NCBI GenBank assembly: GCA_964526475.1 | Contig: CAZGKF010000044.1 | Coordinates: forward strand, 1 to 26,068 | Direction of reading: 5' to 3' | DNA from: CAYVTV01 sp964526475 | GTDB taxonomy: Bacteria > Bacteroidota > Bacteroidia > Bacteroidales > GCA-2748055 | Length of the DNA stretch: 26,068 bases | In this document: positions 8,992 to 16,895 of the stretch, piece after piece | How the letters are laid out: every line of letters starts with the position of its first letter | Numbering within the stretch: position 1 is the first letter of the stretch | Program-made: the position numbers and the translations under genes | The notes under the pieces: generated by a model | Told to the model about the DNA's origin: nothing | The model's database searches: none | The model's input: only the letters and a program-made list of their open reading frames with translations

Positions 8992-9798
8992 TCATTTAAC
9001 TTCCTGGTAAACCCTCACCCAGTCAACGAACATTGTCTGGGGGAAAGGGGTATCGGGCGTTGGAAAGCCCACATAGTCGCCGCCTACAGCAACATTCAGT
9101 ATCAGAAAGAAAGGATGATCGTATACCCATTCGCCGGTAAGATCAGCCGGATTGATCTCCTGGTAAAGTATATCGTCAACAAAGTACTGTATGTAATCAA
9201 CTCCCCATTCAACAGCAAATAAATGATAATCAACATCAAACCTGTCATTTTCAAGGCCATAAGTTTTAGTTATGGCTGCACCTCCGGAGTATCCGGGTCC
9301 GTGAACGCTGCCATGTATGAGGTATGGTTGTTGCCCACGGTATTCCATTATATCAATCTCGCCGCACTGCGGCCATGGCACAGTTTCAATATTGGATCCC
9401 AGCATCCAGAATGCAGGCCACATCCCGGGCCCCCACGGTAATTTTATACGTGCTTCAAAACGACCGTAGGTCTGGTCAAATTTGCCCTGTGTTTTTAGCC
9501 TTGCGGAAGTAAAAGAACCTCCATTTTTAACTGCAGTTATTTTAAGAGCCCCATCTTCAACAATAACATTCTGAGCATCATCTGTGTAAGTTTGCAGTTC
9601 ATTATTACCCCAACCACCAGCTCCAAGGTCATAAACCCACCTCGAATCGTCCGGAGCTCCATTAGTTTCGAACTCATCCTGCCACACCAGCTGATATTTA
9701 CGATCTTCAAGTCCTGAATTATCCTCACATCCTCCCAGAATTAAAAGGGCTATCAGGAACAGGATTCCTCTGTTAAATACTAGAATAAATGGTTTCAT
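8992..9798 (-). CDS. GH16 laminarinase-type endo-beta-1,3-glucanase, lipoprotein
   Basis: The 268-residue protein has a lipoprotein signal peptide with lipobox LGGC (Cys24) and then a single GH16 jelly-roll domain with no appended binding module. The catalytic motif is CGEIDIMEYRG: Glu147 nucleophile, Asp149 helper and Glu152 acid/base, in the E-x-D-x-x-E form with the beta-bulge that marks laminarinase/lichenase-like GH16 members. WVYDLGAGGWGNNELQTYT near residues 54-72 and GMWPAFWMLG (125-134) are typical of the GH16_3 laminarinase group. It likely cuts beta-1,3 (or mixed beta-1,3/1,4) glucan at the cell surface. It is preceded by a strong hairpin in the gap after the binding lipoprotein gene. 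Confidence 0.92.
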   Translation of the reverse strand: MKPFILVFNRGILFLIALLILGGCEDNSGLEDRKYQLVWQDEFETNGAPDDSRWVYDLGAGGWGNNELQTYTDDAQNVIVEDGALKITAVKNGGSFTSARLKTQGKFDQTYGRFEARIKLPWGPGMWPAFWMLGSNIETVPWPQCGEIDIMEYRGQQPYLIHGSVHGPGYSGGAAITKTYGLENDRFDVDYHLFAVEWGVDYIQYFVDDILYQEINPADLTGEWVYDHPFFLILNVAVGGDYVGFPTPDTPFPQTMFVDWVRVYQEVK

Positions 9799-9842
9799 AT
9801 TTATTAATTTTATCTGAATTATAAATTTCCGGTTTGCACTAG

Positions 9843-9890
9843 TAGCTATAGCTCCAATTCTACGTGTGATAAAAATTGAAGCTATAGCTA
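9843..9890 (-). promoter_or_regulatory. Long intercistronic hairpin between the binding-protein and GH16 genes
   Basis: Two 17-nt arms (9843-9859 and 9874-9890) are inverted copies: TAGCTATAGCTCCAATT and AATTGAAGCTATAGCTA, with a 14-nt loop. In the minus-strand transcript all 17 positions can pair, the single deviation being a G-U wobble; in the plus-strand reading the same position is a C-A mismatch. That asymmetry fits an RNA structure in the sense transcript. It begins about 10 nt after the stop codon of the upstream gene and ends about 45 nt before the GH16 start. No U-run follows directly, so an mRNA processing or stability element, or an attenuator, is more likely than a classical terminator. 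Confidence 0.65.
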
Positions 9891-9899
9891 TATTAAATG

Positions 9900-12800
9900 T
9901 TATTTATAGAAATAAAGATTATCTATGTAAACAGTACCCAAATTGGAAGTAAGCACTATCTGTGCCAGGTCTGATCTGGTTAAATTTCCCGAGAAAGCTG
10001 AAACAGGTAAATTTATTGAAATCCATGTGCCCTGGGCTAATGCCGGTATATCTCCATTGGGTGTATGTGTTACTGTAAGAATAAAATTTGTTACTTCTGC
10101 ACTACCACCTCCGAAGTCAACACATTTAATTGTGATTACTTTGCCTGCGATAACCGCATCAGGTGTCCATAAATCCATGTGGAAATGTGTCATTCCTGAT
10201 ACATCTACTTTATGATTACTGAAATCAATACCTGCAAAATTCGTAAATGTATATTTCTTCACATCATTGCCGTCAACCTGAAGATCTGCGACATCAGAAT
10301 CATCCCATACTGCAGACCAGGTATCAACAGTTTTATTGGTATAAGCATTACTGAAAAAAGAAATTACATCCTCAGCATTTCTTGCAGGTGGTATTGGAGC
10401 AGCTGCACTTGGCCCTGTATCGCCACCACCAGATCCTTTGTAGAAATAAATATTGTCCAGGTAGATGGTTGAAGGATTCGTACCTGCCTGTCCATCAAAC
10501 TTCAATTGAAACACACCGTTCAATGTCATACCAGAAGATGTAAATGCTGTAAGTGGTATATCGTAACTATTCCATTGCCCGGTATTAATTGGGGTTAAAG
10601 AAACAAGGTTCTCTGTGGGAGAGCCGCTGTTGTTTATTGGCGTTACCTGAACTACGGTTGCATCAGGAGTCCACATATCAACATGAAGGAATCCCATACC
10701 CGTAAGATCCTGAGGGGCTGCAAAAACACTCCCCTGGTAATTGAAATTCGCATACTTCAGGGTGCTGTTGCCTTCAATATCAACAGCGGCAACTTCAGTT
10801 GACTGACCCCAGTTAGGATTGAAGTCTGTTCCACTGATATCTGTGTATGCTCCACTAAATACTGAAATTACATCGCCAGCATCTCTTGCAGGTGGTGCTG
10901 GAGCAGCTGCAGATGGTTCTGTGGCAGTTCCTCCACCAGAAGCATAAAAATAGATATTGTCAATATAAACCGTACTTAAATTAGATGAAAGTACCATCTG
11001 CGCCAGATCAGTCCTTGTTTTATCTCCTGTAAAAGCCGTCAAAGGAATATCAACTGAAATCCAGGAACCTGTTGTGAGGGCAGGAATATCACCACTGGCT
11101 GTATGGACAACTGTAAGAATACAATTTGTGGCTTCTGCGCTTCCGCCTCCGAAATCAACTAATTTCACTGTCAGTGATTTATTCAATACTTCATCCGGCG
11201 TCCAGATATCCATATGGAAATGTGTCATTTCTGAAGCATCAAATTTATGATTGCTGAAATCAATCCCGGCAAAATTCGTAAATGTGTATTTCTTCACATC
11301 ATCACCGGCAACCTGCATATCTGCAACATCAGAATCATCCCATACTGCTGACCAGCTATCAACAGTCTGATTGGCATAAGCATTACTGAATAATGAAATT
11401 ACATCCGCAGGGTTACGTGCAGGAGGTAAAGGTGCAGCAGCGGTTGGCTGTCCGGTTGTGCCTCCTCCGGAAGTATAGAAATATAAATTGTCCAGATAAA
11501 TATCACCATTTCCCTCGAATTTAAGCTGTATGATATCTGCCAGATTCACCGGTGAAAAACTTGATAAGGGTATTTCAACGCTTGACCAACCCATTGTTGG
11601 CACAGTCAGAGTAAAAGCGGTTTCAACCGGTCCGGAGCTTATTAAATAAATCTTAAGGTCTGATGAATTTGCTGTCCAGAAGTCTAAATGTAAATATTCC
11701 ATTCCTGAAACATTCTGGCTGGCAGCCAGCTGAATACCCTGAAAATTCAAACCTGCAAATTTAAGTGTAGGGTTTCCTGCCACAATCACATCAGACACCA
11801 CTGTTGTCTGGCCCCAATCAGGGTAATCAGTATCTGGCAGATTAGAATAAGCATCACCGTAAATGGAGATCACATCAGCAGCATCTCTGGCCGGTGGTGT
11901 TGGAGCAGCTTCGGTTGGTCCTGCGCCTGTACCTCCGCCATTACCATATAAATACACATTGTCAAGATAGAATCCTGACAATTGTGTTCCAAGGTTCTCG
12001 AGAATAATCTGAGCCAGTTTACTCTTGTTTGATAACCCAGACAGATTTATGTTTACACTGATCCAATTTTGTGAAACGAGGGGGCCCGGAATTTCATAAT
12101 TGATTGATGGATCGTTACCGTCTAAAGCTCCGTCCGGACCCATGTCAACTAACTTGACAGATAATTTATCTGAGGGATCTATTGTATTTGGTATCCATAC
12201 ATCCATATGCAGGTGCGTCATATTAGATGCATCTATGGTTGGAGATGTAAACTGGATACCAACAAAGTTGAAATTAGTATAAACCAGGACGTCATCATCA
12301 TCGACTGTAAAATCTGATGATGTTGTAGTTTGGTATGGTTCCCAGTAGCCATTATAAAAATCGACCGGCACATTTGTGTAAGCGTTGCTAAAGATTGATA
12401 TTACATCCTCCGGCTTGGCTGCAGGAACAGGTGCATGATTAAAGTCACCCGATGATTGAACATTTAATGAACCTTCAGCATCCTGTCCTCCAAGAGTGGC
12501 AGTAATAACAGCATTACCGGCACTAAGAACTGTCACCACTCCTTTATTATCCACTGTTGCAACATCGTTATTTGATGAAGAAAATGTATAATACGCAGGT
12601 GCTGCAGTTACAAACTGGTCAATACCGGTTGGCATATTGAAAGAGACACTCAATCCGCCTAAAGGAAACCTCAATCCATTAACGGCTGATTCGACTTCAT
12701 CCATTCCGTTGAGTATCTTAGGTTGTTTATGGGCTATAGTACCCAGTTTTTCAAACTTGACTTCGTCAACCCAGAATGTATAACCCTTTCCATCTTCAGG

Positions 12801-13331
12801 ACCTTCGGAAAAATAAAACATACCTCTTTCTTCTGTGAGTTTCGAAGGATTGGGTATTGGAATAATGTATTTTTTCCAGTTTGTATTTACAGCAACATCT
12901 TTCAAAGAAACGAGATATTTCGATTCTCCAAGATCATTACCAAAACCAACAATGTCGATTGTTGCAGATTTTGATGCTTTTGCCCAGAAAGTAAGAGCAG
13001 TATATTCAGTAAGTTCTCGTCCCATGCTTGTATAGTAAACACCGCCTGCGTAAGCTCCCTCAGGATCTTCCGCGTCAGGTACTTCAATCTTCATGGAAGC
13101 AGATCCTGAGTATCTTACATCCTGGTCCACATCAAAAGCAGTAACCTTGCTGCCACCAAAGGCAGCGTAATTCAGCCCCGAGCTGAAACCATCGATAAAT
13201 ACTTCAGGAATACCCGGGAATTTTGCCAGTTCCAGTTCATCAAAATCTCTTGTACAGCTTATTGACCACACGAGCGTAATTGCTGTTAAAAGAGCAAATA
13301 AAGGATAGCTATATTTTCTTTTTTTCATCAT
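9900..13331 (-). CDS. Multimodular surface glycan-binding lipoprotein with five tandem jelly-roll repeats
   Basis: The 1143-residue protein has a lipoprotein signal peptide (lipobox SISC, Cys26). Residues about 44-195 form a CBM11-like beta-sandwich ending in TFWVDEVKFEKL. About 210-295 is a Big_2 immunoglobulin-like domain (NNDVATVDNKGVVTVLSAG). Five repeats of 145-165 residues follow (about 300-462, 475-619, 632-796, 808-964 and 978-1142). Each opens with DVISxxxxAYxN/D and closes with xYxDNxYxY, joined by GGGT and AAPxPPAR linkers. No catalytic motif is visible. The layout suggests a long, flexible, outer-surface beta-glucan capture protein doing the job of SusE/SusF-type lipoproteins. Binding is inferred from fold-like repeats and from position between the glycosidase-barrel and GH16 genes. 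Confidence 0.8.
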   Translation of the reverse strand: MMKKRKYSYPLFALLTAITLVWSISCTRDFDELELAKFPGIPEVFIDGFSSGLNYAAFGGSKVTAFDVDQDVRYSGSASMKIEVPDAEDPEGAYAGGVYYTSMGRELTEYTALTFWAKASKSATIDIVGFGNDLGESKYLVSLKDVAVNTNWKKYIIPIPNPSKLTEERGMFYFSEGPEDGKGYTFWVDEVKFEKLGTIAHKQPKILNGMDEVESAVNGLRFPLGGLSVSFNMPTGIDQFVTAAPAYYTFSSSNNDVATVDNKGVVTVLSAGNAVITATLGGQDAEGSLNVQSSGDFNHAPVPAAKPEDVISIFSNAYTNVPVDFYNGYWEPYQTTTSSDFTVDDDDVLVYTNFNFVGIQFTSPTIDASNMTHLHMDVWIPNTIDPSDKLSVKLVDMGPDGALDGNDPSINYEIPGPLVSQNWISVNINLSGLSNKSKLAQIILENLGTQLSGFYLDNVYLYGNGGGTGAGPTEAAPTPPARDAADVISIYGDAYSNLPDTDYPDWGQTTVVSDVIVAGNPTLKFAGLNFQGIQLAASQNVSGMEYLHLDFWTANSSDLKIYLISSGPVETAFTLTVPTMGWSSVEIPLSSFSPVNLADIIQLKFEGNGDIYLDNLYFYTSGGGTTGQPTAAAPLPPARNPADVISLFSNAYANQTVDSWSAVWDDSDVADMQVAGDDVKKYTFTNFAGIDFSNHKFDASEMTHFHMDIWTPDEVLNKSLTVKLVDFGGGSAEATNCILTVVHTASGDIPALTTGSWISVDIPLTAFTGDKTRTDLAQMVLSSNLSTVYIDNIYFYASGGGTATEPSAAAPAPPARDAGDVISVFSGAYTDISGTDFNPNWGQSTEVAAVDIEGNSTLKYANFNYQGSVFAAPQDLTGMGFLHVDMWTPDATVVQVTPINNSGSPTENLVSLTPINTGQWNSYDIPLTAFTSSGMTLNGVFQLKFDGQAGTNPSTIYLDNIYFYKGSGGGDTGPSAAAPIPPARNAEDVISFFSNAYTNKTVDTWSAVWDDSDVADLQVDGNDVKKYTFTNFAGIDFSNHKVDVSGMTHFHMDLWTPDAVIAGKVITIKCVDFGGGSAEVTNFILTVTHTPNGDIPALAQGTWISINLPVSAFSGNLTRSDLAQIVLTSNLGTVYIDNLYFYK
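9906..12434 (-). repeat. Five in-frame coding repeats with alternating A/B types
   Basis: Repeat units in DNA coordinates are about 11946-12434 (R1), 11475-11909 (R2), 10944-11438 (R3), 10440-10910 (R4) and 9906-10400 (R5). R3 and R5 share nearly identical stretches such as SWSAVWDDSDVAD or TWSAVWDDSDVAD and FTNFAGIDFSNHK, also at the DNA level (10231-10320 against 11266-11355). R2 and R4 share the DWGQTT/NWGQST type opening and shorter cores. R1 is a diverged relative of the R3/R5 type. The order A'-B-A-B-A suggests duplication of a two-module unit. Confidence 0.8.
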
Positions 13332-13445
13332 AATAAGATTTTAATTTTATAAATAAGATGGAACCCGCATATTAATGAAATTATGTTTAGGTGATTTTCT
13401 GTTTGCATAAGGTGTGGATTTCATCTTTTTATCTGATTGAATTGG

Positions 13446-16400
13446 CTACATGCCTATATTAAAATGTAAATAAGTTCTAATCTCCCATTCACTTCCATTA
13501 GGATAACCCGGTACAGTTGGGTCACAGACTAAGTCGCCGTTAACATCCATATTTTTGGCAGGACAATAGCGAGGGGAATATTTATCTAATGTCCTGTTTG
13601 TGAAACGTATACCTATCCTTGTTTCAGGCATATCAAACCACTTTGGTTTTGAAACTGTGGTCGAAAGATCAATTTTTACCTGTAGTGGATATGTGAGGTT
13701 GAAGTCGCGGTGATAGTCAAAGGGGCCCCAGTCATTAACCTTTACCATTGAGGTTAGTTTGGTTTTTTTGTATAATACCCTCATATCCCCACCATATCGT
13801 CGTATTAATCGTTCATCGCTCCCATTCGATTCACCATCGCCTGCAAAAAGATTAGCGATAAGACCAAACTCAGGGTTAATCCTGGAAACTACACGAGTGT
13901 GTACTTCCCATAAATCTCGTGCCGGAGGGGCACCCGGGAATGCAAATGTTGTACGCCCGTTAGCAAGGATACCTATTGCGGCATCCTGTGTAGTGGGGTG
14001 ATGGCGATAAACGGCACCAGCACTTATAGCCAGTGGGGCATCTTCTGTCTCATCATTATCCCACTCATACATCCATGTCCCTGGTGTTGGATCATAAGTA
14101 AACAAAAACTCTGCTGCAACCGTTTCCCTGTTCTGTCTTACTGCAAAAGGATCTTCAAGGATATTTCTTGCCCTGCCGGGTGCAGGTACATCTGCTGGCA
14201 TGGGATCAATAATAGGTTTTTGCCAGAGAAAGTTTGGAGCTAACTGCAGATTGCCAATTGTATACGCAAAGCCAGTCAGGAAGTTATACTGGTTTCCGCT
14301 TCCACTATCTTTAAGTCTCCATCCTGTATATGTTTTCGTATAATCTGCCCCACCACCTGCAACTAAGCCCATTGCAGCTCCCTGAGCATACCACCTTACA
14401 GGACCTGTGGTGAATGTTACCTTCATTTTCCCTCCCCAGGTATCTTTAGAATTTATTTGATCTTCGTAAACAGTATAATTGCCTTCTTCACCTTCAACAA
14501 GCTGGAAAGTTTCTCCAATCCTTGGTTGACCTGCCCAAATACCACCTAATTCGATGCCAAGTTTTCCGAAGGCTCTTTTTATATGCAATGTAGTCCTGCG
14601 GGTTGGAGGTAATGGGATGGCAAAGGAGCTGACTGCCGGTGCCTGTCGGTCAATATCTTCATGAAAAATACCTGTAATATCATAAGCACCAACTTTGCGA
14701 CTATACTTAATGAGAACAGCCGGATTGGCACCCCACCAAAGTTCAGGGCCAAAAGCCGCCTTTAAACCACTAAGGTTTTTCTTACCCTCAAACTCAACAC
14801 CAAATGGGGCTTGACCATTATATATATCTATATTAGGTCCGTAGTTCGCTTCAGGGTAAAGACCAAAAAAGTCTCCCTCGTAGCCCCAGTGATAGTGTCC
14901 CGTACGATAGAAGCTGGTCAGATTAAATAGTTTGCTATTCCATGTAAAATCGGCATTATAAACCTGTACCCTGTTTAGCGAGGACAGCTTGAGGTTGCCA
15001 TTATCCGTGTTAACTTCCGCCGTACGACCCCTGTTTTCATAAAATATTTCATCAATCGGGTTTTCAGCAATATGCCCGAGAACATTGATGGAAACATTTC
15101 CTCTAACACTTTCGGAAGGTTTAGCTTCTATATCTATATAATACGACTCCATATGATCAAAGCCAAGTTGATTGGGATATTTCTGTTCACCTGGCACAGG
15201 ATCTATGGGTGTCGATATTCTTTTACCACCTGTGCTGTAAGTGCTTGACTCTACCCGCAAACCACTAATACGAACCTTTTGAGTCTTCTCTCCAATCAGC
15301 ATAGCTTTATCAGCCCTTGCTTTTAATAGCGCATCCGTTAATTGAATTTTAATAAAATGATCATCAACACTCTCAGAGTTAACACCAACCGCAAAAGGGT
15401 TAAGTTTATGTACTTCTATCAGTGCATAATATGCTGCACGAGGATAGAGTTGATAGAGCCCGCTAATGTTCGTTGGGCCTTTCGCACAGATACCAAACCA
15501 TTCCTCATTCATATTATTCTCACCTTCAAAAAAGTCACTTAAATATCCACCATTTGCCCAGGATGCGTTATTATCATGAATATCAAGATTTTTAGTTTGC
15601 CCGAACTTCCACCACCCATCACTGAACTGAAATGTGAAACCACCAATGCTATTTTCTGCTTTGCCAAGTCCTGCGGCATTTTCATAAATCTCCTTCCAGT
15701 TACCGATTAAATAATATGCCTGTGAGTACTGGTCTTCTTCATTATTGCGGGCATTAAAGGCGTCAGCACCAAACTCGGTAAACATTATTGGTTTGCCATA
15801 TTCATTTTTCACCCTCTCAAAAGCATCGCCGAAGGATACACCTCGGTACATATTGACCCCAAAAATGTCAATATCATTACACTCCTCCGCTATGATATCG
15901 AGAAAAAGCAAATCCCCATTACACATTGCAACAGGGACAGAAGTATCTATTTCTTTCATGACATTTGCTGCTTCATTAAACAGCTTATACATGGCAAGAG
16001 CACGAGTTGTTGATTTCCTGTCTTCCAGAGGAATATCCTCAGTTTCAGCACCCTCCCAGAAAAGACCATAGTTGTTTTCATTTCCAAGAAGATACATTAG
16101 CAGTCCGGGGGTTCCCTTATAATTTTCTACTAAAGAGCTTACTTCTTCCAAAAGCAACTCACGCACTCTTGGATCAGAATACTCCGTATTTGCCACCCAC
16201 TCACTACCCAGCGTAAGGCCATAGCGCCCAAATGAGTGATTAAGCATAGTGAATATACCATAATTACGATATATATACTCTATCCATTCAGGCTGGATTC
16301 CTGTGTATTGTCGTATCACGTTTACGCCCATATTTCTCAGAAACGACATTTCATGGTCAAGTGCAGCTCTGATAAATTCATCAGACTGATTCCACAGACT

Positions 16401-16628
16401 GTAAGAAAAATTTGTGCCAATTGGGAAAAAATCCCAGTTCATTCCATTTATAATGAAATCTCTCCCATCGACAACTAATTTCACTCCATTTTCATCTTTG
16501 AGAATTTTAACTTCCTGGGAACTTTCTGAACCAGCAGGAAGTGGAAATTTGGCCTGTTTTGCAAAATCCTGAGCAATTGCTTCAGCATAAATCAAAGTAA
16601 GAACTAAAAAGCAGGTAATTATTTTCAT
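13446..16628 (-). CDS. Secreted clan GH-A glycosidase (GH2-like core) fused to a C-terminal outer-membrane beta-barrel-like domain
   Basis: The 1060-residue protein has a Sec signal peptide cleaved near AIA-Q (residue 19/20). Residues about 45-410 look like a TIM-barrel glycosidase: FIINGMNWDFFP and NMGVNVIRQYTG at the start, Glu184 in LLGNENN as acid/base and Glu285 in IMFTEFGADAF as nucleophile. This resembles the GH2 catalytic core, but no N-terminal GH2 sandwich domains precede it; GH5, GH72 or GH158-like relatives are alternatives. Residues about 500-1060 form a long series of amphipathic strands with aromatic girdles, short turns and acidic loops, ending in WEIRTYLHFNIGM, as in outer-membrane barrels. 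No TonB box, plug domain or lipobox is seen. It is the first gene after the regulator, 267 bp away. The catalytic assignment is firm at clan level; barrel and topology are inference. Confidence 0.72.
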   Translation of the reverse strand: MKIITCFLVLTLIYAEAIAQDFAKQAKFPLPAGSESSQEVKILKDENGVKLVVDGRDFIINGMNWDFFPIGTNFSYSLWNQSDEFIRAALDHEMSFLRNMGVNVIRQYTGIQPEWIEYIYRNYGIFTMLNHSFGRYGLTLGSEWVANTEYSDPRVRELLLEEVSSLVENYKGTPGLLMYLLGNENNYGLFWEGAETEDIPLEDRKSTTRALAMYKLFNEAANVMKEIDTSVPVAMCNGDLLFLDIIAEECNDIDIFGVNMYRGVSFGDAFERVKNEYGKPIMFTEFGADAFNARNNEEDQYSQAYYLIGNWKEIYENAAGLGKAENSIGGFTFQFSDGWWKFGQTKNLDIHDNNASWANGGYLSDFFEGENNMNEEWFGICAKGPTNISGLYQLYPRAAYYALIEVHKLNPFAVGVNSESVDDHFIKIQLTDALLKARADKAMLIGEKTQKVRISGLRVESSTYSTGGKRISTPIDPVPGEQKYPNQLGFDHMESYYIDIEAKPSESVRGNVSINVLGHIAENPIDEIFYENRGRTAEVNTDNGNLKLSSLNRVQVYNADFTWNSKLFNLTSFYRTGHYHWGYEGDFFGLYPEANYGPNIDIYNGQAPFGVEFEGKKNLSGLKAAFGPELWWGANPAVLIKYSRKVGAYDITGIFHEDIDRQAPAVSSFAIPLPPTRRTTLHIKRAFGKLGIELGGIWAGQPRIGETFQLVEGEEGNYTVYEDQINSKDTWGGKMKVTFTTGPVRWYAQGAAMGLVAGGGADYTKTYTGWRLKDSGSGNQYNFLTGFAYTIGNLQLAPNFLWQKPIIDPMPADVPAPGRARNILEDPFAVRQNRETVAAEFLFTYDPTPGTWMYEWDNDETEDAPLAISAGAVYRHHPTTQDAAIGILANGRTTFAFPGAPPARDLWEVHTRVVSRINPEFGLIANLFAGDGESNGSDERLIRRYGGDMRVLYKKTKLTSMVKVNDWGPFDYHRDFNLTYPLQVKIDLSTTVSKPKWFDMPETRIGIRFTNRTLDKYSPRYCPAKNMDVNGDLVCDPTVPGYPNGSEWEIRTYLHFNIGM

Positions 16629-16895
16629 AGATTTTTCTGTTAGGTTAGATGTTATTCTTTATAAATTCATGTCTTTTCTCATATTTTCAGTATAAATTTC
16701 TTATTAAATAAATGTAAATCCTACAAAAACGACACTACTAAATTACTACAGACCACAATTATTTACACTTCAAAAACACAACAATTCAGCTGTTAAAAGT
16801 CTTGTTATATTAGCGATTAATACAACGGACTGTAACTATCCGCGATTATTTTAAAAACACAACAACTATAAGAAAGTATCAATCTCCCTCAATCA
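16629..16895 (-). promoter_or_regulatory. Probable promoter/operator region of the utilisation operon, with direct repeats
   Basis: This is the longest gap inside the locus and lies directly upstream of the glycosidase-barrel gene and downstream of its presumed regulator. It contains a perfect 13-bp direct repeat, AAAAACACAACAA, at 16772-16784 and 16853-16865 (81 bp apart), plus a looser copy, AAAAACGACAC, at 16725-16735. Read in the direction of transcription the motif is TTGTTGTGTTTTT. Repeated motifs here are good candidates for binding sites of the LuxR-type regulator. I did not find a convincing Bacteroidota TTTG / TAnnTTTG promoter pair. Confidence 0.4.

Noticed and set aside
13446..15131. 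C-terminal half of the glycosidase protein as a TonB-dependent SusC receptor
   Set aside because: There is no plug domain, TonB box or carboxypeptidase-like N-terminal domain, and about 560 residues is too short for a SusC barrel with plug.
16629..16895. Canonical Bacteroidota TTTG / TAnnTTTG promoter
   Set aside because: Only partial matches at wrong spacing were found on the minus strand (for example TAATTTAG), so no promoter was placed.
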